From: Cinnamomum chago
Lineage: Eukaryota > Streptophyta > Magnoliopsida > Laurales > Lauraceae
NCBI GenBank assembly: GCA_038049695.1
Contig: CP142451.1
Coordinates: forward strand, 46,139,001 to 46,203,000
DNA length: 64,000 bases
Direction: 5' to 3'
The notes under the pieces were generated by a model, which searched no databases, was not told the origin of the DNA, and saw only the letters and a program-made list of their open reading frames with translations. A program made the translations under genes and the position numbers. This document shows positions 12,319 through 19,902 of this stretch, one piece after another (the stretch's first letter is position 1; every line of letters begins with the position of its first letter).

Positions 12319-12480
12319 GCCGGTCAACCGGCCATGGTAGGCCGGTTAACCGGCCACAGTGCAGAATGACCCAAAATCTCAACGGCTCTTTTTATGACCG
12401 TTGAGTTTGCCCGGTTAACCGGCCTGCTATGGGGTTAACCGGGTAAACTAGCCGTTAGACACTTTTCTTGTTTAAAAACC
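12319..12480 (+). promoter_or_regulatory. LTR promoter module: GGTTAACC palindromes, inverted AACGG boxes, TATA-like box
   Basis: Four short palindromes of the type CCGG-TTAA/TCAA-CCGG lie at 12319-12333, 12341-12354, 12411-12422 and 12431-12443. Between them CTCAACGG (12378-12385) and CCGTTGAG (12398-12405) form an inverted pair. A third box, GTCTAACGGCTA on the minus strand (12449-12460), matches the consensus YCYAACGGYYA. A TATA-like TTTAAAAACC follows at 12471. Sequence and spacing are seen; regulatory function is inferred. Confidence 0.6.
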
Positions 12481-13103
12481 TTTCTTTTCCCATTCTTTTA
12501 GGGGGCTTGAAAAATGAACTTTTGAGAGGAGATTGAAGAAAAAGAAAGGAGATTAACTTGAGAAGGCTAGAAGCTTATTTGGAAATCAAATGTTAGAGTT
12601 TTAAAAAGGTATTTCATTCTTTTCATTTTGATTTTCATTAAGATTGAAATCAATGCATGCACAAATCTTTGTATTACCTTCTATGCATGATTTCTAGCTT
12701 AAAAAGAGATGTTTAGCAAACTCAAAAGCACCCTTGGTAAATTAGATGGGTTTGCAAACTATCTTAACTAAATCACATGCATTCTTAGATTTTAACTTTC
12801 ATACAACTTGTCATCTTAATTCCTCAAAGTTGTTTGAATCTTTTATGTGATTAGTTTTATCTTCAATCATCTATTTCCAAGCTTTGATTTTAAATTGCAT
12901 CAAGCATACAATTAAGAGCTTCACCTTTGAAATTGATTGAAGTACAACTTGCATACACTTGTTCACACACACCTTAGTTTGTTTTAGTGTATGTTTGTTA
13001 TTTGAATTGCACTTTCACATTAGCCTATTTAGAGGCATTTCATTTGAGCTAAAATTGTATCTCTTAGAGTGTTCTTGAAGAGACACCTTCTTAGAGAAAA
13101 TCT

Positions 13104-13247
13104 AACTTGTAAAGGTTTTTGCTTAGCCTTGAAAAGCAACTTGTAAAGGTTTTTGCTTAGCCTCGAAAAGCAACTTGTAAAGGTTGTTGTTGAGCCTTAG
13201 AAAAACAACATTGTATAGGTTATTGCTTATCCTTTGAAAAAGCATAA
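13104..13247 (+). repeat. Tandem ~34-bp repeat block in LTR, four units
   Basis: Units of the form AACTTGTAAAGG-TTTTTGCTTAGCC-TTGAAAAGC are repeated four times with small changes. The 3' LTR of the same element has five units (about 19466-19640), so one unit was gained or lost after or during insertion. All related LTRs in the window carry a version of this block. Confidence 0.9.
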
Positions 13248-13511
13248 ATAGTGGAAATCCGGTGGGGTGATTGGATCACAAGCCGGTAGTGGATGTAGGC
13301 ATTGAGGCCGAACCACTATAAACCTTGGAGTTGTGGTGTTTGCTTGTGGTGATTGTTTTCTTAGCTTCCGCATCTTGTCTGGTAAATCATGTTATATGAC
13401 TAGTTTTCTTTAATTAATCAAAATTGGTTTTAATTGGTCATTTTTATAGGACACCCTATTCACCCCCCCCCCCCCCCCCCCTCTAGGGTTAGGATCCCGT
13501 GGACTTTCAAT

Positions 13512-13524
13512 TGGTATCAGAGCC
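13512..13524 (+). other. Primer-binding site (initiator Met tRNA)
   Basis: TGGTATCAGAGCC lies two bases after the 5' LTR end. It is complementary to the 3' end of plant initiator tRNA-Met and primes minus-strand synthesis. Confidence 0.95.
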
Positions 13525-13625
13525 TCGTGCTCTATCTTTTAGAATCAAGTAGTTGGAACTCTTGATTAGGTGTAAAAACCTAGAGTTTATAACCCTAGAT
13601 TTGTGGTTGTTTGAATTCTCTTGGT

Positions 13626-14978
13626 ATGGACTCCACTAAGCTAGATTGTTTAGACTTTTGTGTAGATTCTCCTAGACCTCTCACTCTTCCATCTATTGGA
13701 GATTCTAATATTCAATTAAAAGAATCTCAATGTGATTTAAATGAAGAAGAAAAATATGATGAAGAGGATGTTCAACAAGCCTATGAAGAATTATACACTT
13801 TTACTCTAGAACTTAATAAGAAAAATAAGAAATTAAGAGAAGAATCAAAAAGACTAAACAAAGAACTAGTCTCTTCAAAAGATGAGCTTAGAGAGAAAGA
13901 AGAAGTGATAAAATGTCTAGACTCTAAGTTCATGATCTCATTAAATAACTTATCCAATATCAAAGATGAACTAAAGGAAATTAAGATAAGTTATAATGAT
14001 CTTGAAAAAGAAAATTTAAATTTAAAAGATCATATAAAAAGGCAAGACAAAGATTTTAACAATTTAGAATCCAAGTTGATTAAAAGTAAGTTAAAAACCC
14101 AAGAGCTTGGACCTAATGTTGTTAATGAACTACAACTTGAATTAAAACTTGCCCATGAAGAGCTAATCAAATATAAGGAAATTGAAAATGAACTTTCTAA
14201 AGTCAAAAATGAAAATTCAATCCTTATAACCAAAGTCACTCAACTTGAAGGATATAAGCAAAAGTATGAGTGCAAGTTTACCCAAAGTGAAGAGAGACTT
14301 GAAAAATTATTCAAATTGGGTAAACCTCATGGAGATAGGACGGGTCTTGGTTTTAATAAGCATACTACACATGACCCTAAATTCACCAACACCTTTGTGA
14401 AAGGTGAGTCCTCTTTCTCTAGCACTATCTCTCAAATGTCCAAGACAAAATGTCATTATTGTGGAAAAGATGGACATTTCAAATTTGAGTGCAAATTGAG
14501 GAAAAATCATATGTATAAACCCATCTTCGAACCAAAGAAAGTTAAACCAAATTCTAAGAAGGGTAAGACATTGAATTCCAAGATAGACTCTAAGAATTTC
14601 AAACAAGGAAAATCTATTCAAAAAGAGTCATCCAAGATGGATGTCAAAAAGAAATCTATCAAAAAGAATCCTCATTCATTCCCTCCTTTAACCTTAGAAA
14701 TGAAAGAATTATTGAAAAAGGTTGAAATGTTGAAATTGAAATTCAAAAGACAAAAAGAAGGAGGAAAAGCTCAAAGAAATGAAAAGAATAAAAAGAAAAA
14801 GAAACACCAACCTACTAAGACTAATCATCAACCTAAATTAGTTACATCTCAAAGAATTGATGACAAGTCTAAGAAAATTAAATCTTCATCTCTCTTAGTT
14901 GGTGGAATTTCCAAATTAGTCTCAAAAGCCCAAGACCTTAGATGGATACCTAAGGTTAGACCTTTAGAAAATTACTAA
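13626..14978 (+). CDS. Truncated Gag-like protein: coiled coil plus zinc knuckle
   Basis: The reading frame is intact from ATG 13626 to the stop ending at 14978 (450 residues). Residues about 35-230 are highly charged heptad-rich sequence (EEDVQQAYEELYTFTLELNK onward), a long predicted coiled coil. A CCHC knuckle, CHYCGKDGHFKFEC, follows near residues 279-292, then a Lys-rich tail. The AYEELY stretch and the knuckle after the coiled coil match the C-terminal half of the Gag at 37737-39311. The N-terminal UBN2-type Gag domain and the first knuckle are missing. It probably assembles with or binds RNA for the element. The frame upstream of 13626 extends to a TTG at 13611, but ATG is preferred. 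Whether it forms particles without the missing half is unknown. Confidence 0.8.
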   Translation: MDSTKLDCLDFCVDSPRPLTLPSIGDSNIQLKESQCDLNEEEKYDEEDVQQAYEELYTFTLELNKKNKKLREESKRLNKELVSSKDELREKEEVIKCLDSKFMISLNNLSNIKDELKEIKISYNDLEKENLNLKDHIKRQDKDFNNLESKLIKSKLKTQELGPNVVNELQLELKLAHEELIKYKEIENELSKVKNENSILITKVTQLEGYKQKYECKFTQSEERLEKLFKLGKPHGDRTGLGFNKHTTHDPKFTNTFVKGESSFSSTISQMSKTKCHYCGKDGHFKFECKLRKNHMYKPIFEPKKVKPNSKKGKTLNSKIDSKNFKQGKSIQKESSKMDVKKKSIKKNPHSFPPLTLEMKELLKKVEMLKLKFKRQKEGGKAQRNEKNKKKKKHQPTKTNHQPKLVTSQRIDDKSKKIKSSSLLVGGISKLVSKAQDLRWIPKVRPLENY

Positions 14979-16201
14979 GGTTTCTTAGATAGATGAGACC
15001 AACCCTTTCTTATAGTCATATGCTTAGTTGGTCTTGGTTCTACTCTCTTAGTATTTCTTTAGGTTTTTAGACTCATGTTATTGAGTTTTGTTTGATGATT
15101 GTGCATTGTGATTTTATAATGGAGCTATTTGATCATATGCATGATTTATGGTCAATTGAGTTGAAAAAGCCTTGAATTGTTGTATCTTCTAATTCAATTG
15201 AATTGTTTTTCAAAATATTTTTTTCTTGAGTGATTTCATAGTTAAACTATTGATTGTGTCAAACTTAAATGGTTTTGAAAAACTAGTTTAATCATACAAA
15301 TTTTCTTAGTTTCAAAGGAAATATTTTAGAATTGATTTTTGAATATATCTTTTCTAAAGGTTTTTAAGCTTGTATGATTGTTGGGGATCAGGGTTTAGTG
15401 TTTCAGGATTGGATATTTCTTTTCCCCTGTTTTTCCCTCCTGGACTGGTCAGTTTTCTCAACTGACTCAGTCTGCCCGGTCAACCGGCCTTAGTGGACCG
15501 GTTAACCGGCCCTGCTCGACAGTCACTTAAACGACTGTGTGCCATTTTGTTCTGTTTCATCAGAACAGTTTCTTTTCTTCTCTGCCAGCCGACTGAGACT
15601 CTCCTACTGCTGCCTGCTTGCTGCTCTTCTCCTGCTCTTCTTTTCTTCCTCGTTCCTTCTTCCTCGTTCTTCCATTCCCTTCTTCTCTCGGTTTCGTTTT
15701 TCTCTCTCTCGTGTTCATCTTCTCCACCTCGTCTGCGCTGACGCCCATTCCATCTCTGCCTCTGTGCTCCCTGCCGCCTGCTGCTTCTCCATTCCGTGGT
15801 TCCTTCGTTGCTGTTTTGTGTGGTTTTTTGTTTTCTTTTCTCTTTGTTTTATGGTTTCCTTCTTCTCTGTGTATCTTGTGTAGCCGTTTAGGCATTTCCT
15901 CCTGCTGCCTTCTGTTGTGTTGCAGCCAGCTCTCTCCATTGCACACCAACTGTTTGTAAATTTGTCTGAACCAGTTTTTTCACTCAAACTCAGTCTCTGG
16001 TTGGACTCTGCAGCAGTAACCTCTTGTGCTCAGAAAGACCGCATCCTCTGGCAGTATTCCCTATCCATTTCAGCCTTCTACTCTCTTCCTCTTGTGACTG
16101 TTTTTAGTGTGTTTTCACACTGTTTACAGGCTGTCAAGTGGGCTGTTTTGCCATTTCTTCCTTGGTCCCTTTTCCTGCTATCATTTATCCTCATTTTGCA
16201 A
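14979..16201 (+). other. Interval between the two genes, with an internal palindrome pair
   Basis: No credible gene is present. Around 15476-15509 are two palindromes, CCGGTCAACCGG and ACCGGTTAACCGG, of the kind otherwise confined to the LTR promoter of this element. From about 15580 to 15780 the sequence is pyrimidine-rich (CT-rich), like a plant 5' untranslated region. This suggests a separate internal promoter and leader for the second gene. Several overlapping frames here are low-complexity and not believed. Confidence 0.5.
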
Positions 16202-17407
16202 ATGGCTAGGACCAAGCAAACTGCTAGGAGGCCCCTCAAGAAATCCAAAACCTACCAAGCTTCCACTTCCCGTAGATCTTCCTCCTCTTCTCCAGAACCA
16301 ATCCCTCCTCCTGAAATTCTTTTCAATCCCCTTCGTTCTCCTTTTACACCTGTGAAATCATTTAGGAGTAAAGGGATCATTGTTGAAAAATTCTGTGTCT
16401 TAGAGGACCTAGTTGACTACCATATTTCTCCCATTTTAGAAGCTATAGGCTGGGAAAGGATTCTCACTTGGAGTGGCAAGACCTATGCTTCCTCTGTTTA
16501 TGGCTTATACGAATCCATTAGAGCCGTCTCTGAAGATTCTTTCACCATTCGATTCGTACATGGTGAGGAGACAGTGACCGTTTCCACGATCTCTTCCATC
16601 TTGGGGATTCCTATGTCTAATGGACCCAAGATAGTTTCAGATGTTCTTCCTCTAGATGTGAGAGAGTCTGTCACCACTACCATCTGTGGCTATCCTGCTG
16701 AGTGGTCGGTCAAGAACTATCTTCCAGCTTCTTTCATGGTCCCCTCTCTTAGGATTATACATAACATTTTCACTTACTCAATTTATCCTAGGAAAGGGAA
16801 TAGGACTGAAGTCACACCCTACATGGTCAATCTTTTGCACAATGTGATCACAAGGGTGCCCATGTGCCTTCCCTCCATTATCATGCGACATATCATTCGT
16901 GTGATCTCTGGTAGTCAGCCCTGTGCTGCTCCTTTCGGCTTTCTTATCACTCAGATTGCCCGCTTTCTTGGTGTAACTCCTCCTGAAACAGAGAGACCCG
17001 AGCGCACAACAGTCTTCAACAAGACCAATATCAACTTGATGAAGCTTCCCCCTCCTCCTTCACGGGCCCCTTCTCGGGCCAATCCAGTTGCAGAAGGAGA
17101 CGCAGAGCTTGAGGCTGCAGATTCACCGGTTGAAGATCAGCAACAGCCTCAGCCAGATCAGCCTCAGCCACCTCCTCGACCATCTGTTCGTGCTCGCTTG
17201 ACATCTATAGAGGGGCGTTTGTCTTCCGTAGAGCAGGAGGTTTCCACCGTGAGGACCGAGGTTACTACCTTGAGGACAGAGTTTCTTGAGTATCGACAAG
17301 AGTCTTCAGGGTTTATGAAAAAGGCCTTGAAGTATATGTCCAGCGTCGCCAAGAGCTGCAGGCGACATGATGATGTCATGACCCCTTCTCCTCCAAATTC
17401 TTCTTAG
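16202..17407 (+). CDS. Plant-transposon-type protein (Transposase_32-like) with histone-H3-like N terminus
   Basis: The 401-residue protein starts at ATG 16202. The frame is open upstream to 15917, but that part is hydrophobic and lies in the probable leader. Residues 2-9 are ARTKQTAR, identical to residues 1-8 of mature histone H3, including Lys4. H3 Lys9 and Ser10 are replaced by Arg and Pro. A Lys/Ser-rich basic stretch follows. Residues about 60-260 (EAIGWERILTWSG, FLITQIARFLGVTPP) resemble the 'putative plant transposon protein' domain found in many plant retroelement extra ORFs, whose function is unknown. A Pro/Gln-rich linker and a C-terminal coiled coil (RLTSIEGRLSSVEQEVSTVR) follow. 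It occupies the place where pol would be. The domain call comes from motif memory, not a search. Confidence 0.72.
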   Translation: MARTKQTARRPLKKSKTYQASTSRRSSSSSPEPIPPPEILFNPLRSPFTPVKSFRSKGIIVEKFCVLEDLVDYHISPILEAIGWERILTWSGKTYASSVYGLYESIRAVSEDSFTIRFVHGEETVTVSTISSILGIPMSNGPKIVSDVLPLDVRESVTTTICGYPAEWSVKNYLPASFMVPSLRIIHNIFTYSIYPRKGNRTEVTPYMVNLLHNVITRVPMCLPSIIMRHIIRVISGSQPCAAPFGFLITQIARFLGVTPPETERPERTTVFNKTNINLMKLPPPPSRAPSRANPVAEGDAELEAADSPVEDQQQPQPDQPQPPPRPSVRARLTSIEGRLSSVEQEVSTVRTEVTTLRTEFLEYRQESSGFMKKALKYMSSVAKSCRRHDDVMTPSPPNSS

Positions 17408-18180
17408 ATCTTTTAGGAGTGTTTTCTTTTTGTTTTGGGGTTTGATATTGTGGGTAGTGATAGATTGATCTCTATTTGTTGTATTTCTTTTCTATCATCT
17501 AACTCTTTATTTTGTGTACTGACCATCAATTTTTGTTATTTTTGTAAATGGTCATGTACTTAATGAACTTGTACTGAAACTTTAAAGTTAAATCAATGAA
17601 AGTACAAAGCTTATTTAATCTTGGTTTTCTCCATGATGTATCTCCCTGATGGTTGTGTTATGTTGTTTTGGAGTAAAATATGATCAAATCAATTTATATC
17701 TGTTTTCATTGCTTCATTCAAACATGATTACACAAATCTATATACATGATTGCCTGTTTCGCACTTCCATTGTATTCTTTTTAACAGGTGCTACTAAAAG
17801 GTATATGTTTGCTCATGTATACAGGTTCCTTTGCAATTAGTTGGCAAAGGGGGAGAAATAGTTTAGATCTCTCAAGACTCAGGGGGAGAAAGAGATCAAG
17901 AGATCAAGAGCTCACTACGAAATGAAGATAAAGAACAGAGTTCTCTCAGATCCTTGCATTGTCTCAGGGGGAGAGAAAAGCATAGAAGATCTGAAGAACG
18001 GAATGACAAGACCTTGGTTTCAAGAGCAAAGGAGAGCTCTAACCAAGGGGGAAAAATCTGCTTGAATACTGTCAAAAGCCTTCGTCAAATCAGCTCCATT
18101 CAAGAGATTTCAAAGACGTAGACTTCCAGAAGATCCAGAGTCCATTTAGTGTGAGATCATAGGAGTTGCCATCAAATTGC
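17408..18180 (+). other. 3' untranslated region with repeated polypurine tracts
   Basis: There is no gene. Purine tracts resembling the true PPT occur at about 17845-17857, 17880-17892, 17965-17979 and 18045-18056. The matching region of the element at 36043-44559 also has extra tracts near 42717 and 42749 and shares the wording ACAGGTGCTACTAA upstream. Multiple PPTs are, as I recall, a known Sirevirus trait. Confidence 0.7.
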
Positions 18181-18192
18181 AAAGGGGGAGAT
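18181..18192 (+). other. Polypurine tract
   Basis: AAAGGGGGAGAT abuts the first base of the 3' LTR and is the expected plus-strand primer. Confidence 0.9.
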
Positions 18193-19902
18193 TGTTAGGC
18201 CCTTGAGTGTTGCAATGGTTGATGGATGCACACACTTTCACCTTGACATGATCACACACTTGAGCTCTTAAATGTAGACTTCTTGGATCTTGATTTCTCT
18301 CATGCATATACACATGCTTTTGAAATGAATTTACTTCATGCATGATTTAGAACCCAAACTCCTTTGAGAACCTATTTCCTTGTGTCTTATTTGGAAAATC
18401 ATCTTGACAAATTAGGTTTGATCTTTGCATGCATTCATCTCTTCATTATCACATTTGTATGCATTGTTTTTGAAAAAGGAGTTTTTAGAATTCAAGCAAA
18501 CCTTTGGTCTTAAACATTTTGAATCTTTTTAGACCTTGGGTGTCTCATGTTTTTAATATCTTAGAATTTCATAAAACATGTTTTTAAGCTTGTTTTTCAG
18601 GTCCAAAGATCTCTTCCAAGGGAAATCTTCAAATATGCATTGTGCAGGATTTTTGGCCAAAAAGGGTTCTCTGGCAGTGTAGCCGGTCAACCGGCCATGG
18701 TAGGCCGGTTAACCGGCCACAGTGCAGAATGACCCAAAATCTCAACGGCTCTTTTTATGACCGTTGAGTTTGCCCGGTTAACCGGCCTGCTATGGGGTTA
18801 ACCGGGTAAACTAGCCGTTAGACACTTTTCTTGTTTAAAAACCTTTCTTTTCCCATTCTTTTAGGGGGCTTGAAAAATGAACTTTTGAGAGGAGATTGAA
18901 GAAAAAGAAAGGAGATTAACTTGAGAAGGCTAGAAGCTTATTTGGAAATCAAATGTTAGAGTTTTAAAAAGGTATTTCATTCTTTTCATTTTGATTTTCA
19001 TTAAGATTGAAATCAATGCATGCACAAATCTTTGTATTACCTTCTATGCATGATTTCTAGCTTAAAAAGAGATGTTTAGCAAACTCAAAAGCACCCTTGG
19101 TAAATTAGATGGGTTTGCAAACTATCTTAACTAAATCACATGCATTCTTAGATTTTAACTTTCATACAACTTGTCATCTTAATTCCTCAAAGTTGTTTGA
19201 ATCTTTTATGTGATTAGTTTTATCTTCAATCATCTATTTCCAAGCTTTGATTTTAAATTGCATCAAGCATACAATTAAGAGCTTCACCTTTGAAATTGAT
19301 TGAAGTACAACTTGCATACACTTGTTCACACACACCTTAGTTTGTTTTAGTGTATGTTTGTTATTTGAATTGCACTTTCACATTAGCCTATTTAGAGGCA
19401 TTTCATTTGAGCTAAAATTGTATCTCTTAGAGTGTTCTTGAAGAGACACCTTCTTAGAGAAAATCCAACTTGTAAAGGTTTTTGCTTAGCCTTGAAAAGC
19501 AACTTGTAAAGGTTTTTGCTTAGCCTTGAAAAGCAACTTGTAAAGGTTTTTACTTAGCCTCGAAAAGCAACTTGTAAAGGTTGTTGTTGAGCCTTAGAAA
19601 AACAACATTGTACAGGTTATTGCTTAGCCTTTGAAAAAGCATAAATAGTGGAAATCCGGTGGGGTGATTGGATCACAAGCCGGTAGTGGATGTAGGCATT
19701 GAGGCCGAACCACTATAAACCTTGGAGTTGTGGTGTTTGCTTGTAGTGATTGTTTTCTTAGCTTCCGCATCTTGTCTGGTAAATCATGTTATATGACTAG
19801 TTTTCTTTAATTAATCAAAATTGGTTTTAATTGGTCATTTTTATAGGACACCCTATTCACACCCCCCCCCCCCCTCTAGGGTTAGGATCCCGTGGACTTT
19901 CA
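18193..19902 (+). repeat. 3' LTR of the non-autonomous element
   Basis: It runs from TGTTAGGCCC to GTGGACTTTCA (1710 bp) and is nearly identical to 11830-13509. It has one more ~34-bp tandem unit and a shorter C run. CGCAT follows directly. Confidence 0.93.

Larger units (their letters stand above)
11830..13509 (+). repeat. 5' LTR of the non-autonomous element
   Basis: It runs from TGTTAGGCCC to GTGGACTTTCA and is followed directly by the primer-binding site. It contains the palindrome and AACGG promoter module (12319-12480), a four-unit tandem block (13104-13247), a U5 motif (about 13250-13325) and a 19-base C run (13463-13481) before TCTAGGGTTAGGATCC. Confidence 0.93.
11830..19902 (+). mobile_element. 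Complete non-autonomous Sirevirus-like (Ty1/copia) element with extra gene
   Basis: The element is 8073 bp with LTRs of 1680 and 1710 bp, and has a perfect target duplication CGCAT (11825-11829, 19903-19907). It has an iMet primer-binding site at 13512-13524 and a polypurine tract at 18181-18192. Between them lie a truncated gag-like gene (13626-14978) and a second gene (16202-17407). No protease, integrase, reverse transcriptase or RNase H sequence is present, so it must rely on enzymes of relatives. The LTRs differ by a few substitutions, one extra tandem unit and the length of a C run, which indicates a recent insertion. Its gag coiled coil, 3' untranslated region and LTR plan match the element at 36043-44559. 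Confidence 0.93.

Noticed and set aside
13512..13524. tRNA-Met-like sequence
   Set aside because: It is only the 13-base complement of the tRNA 3' end, used as a primer site.
15539..15987. Several overlapping frames on both strands, Ser/Phe/Leu-rich or Arg/Glu-rich
   Set aside because: They are shadows of a CT-rich, low-complexity stretch and read equally well in many frames. A leader sequence explains it better.
15917..16201. Upstream hydrophobic extension of the H3-like protein
   Set aside because: It is in frame but pyrimidine-rich, and would bury the ARTKQTAR motif. The ATG at 16202 in CAAATGGCT context is a better start.
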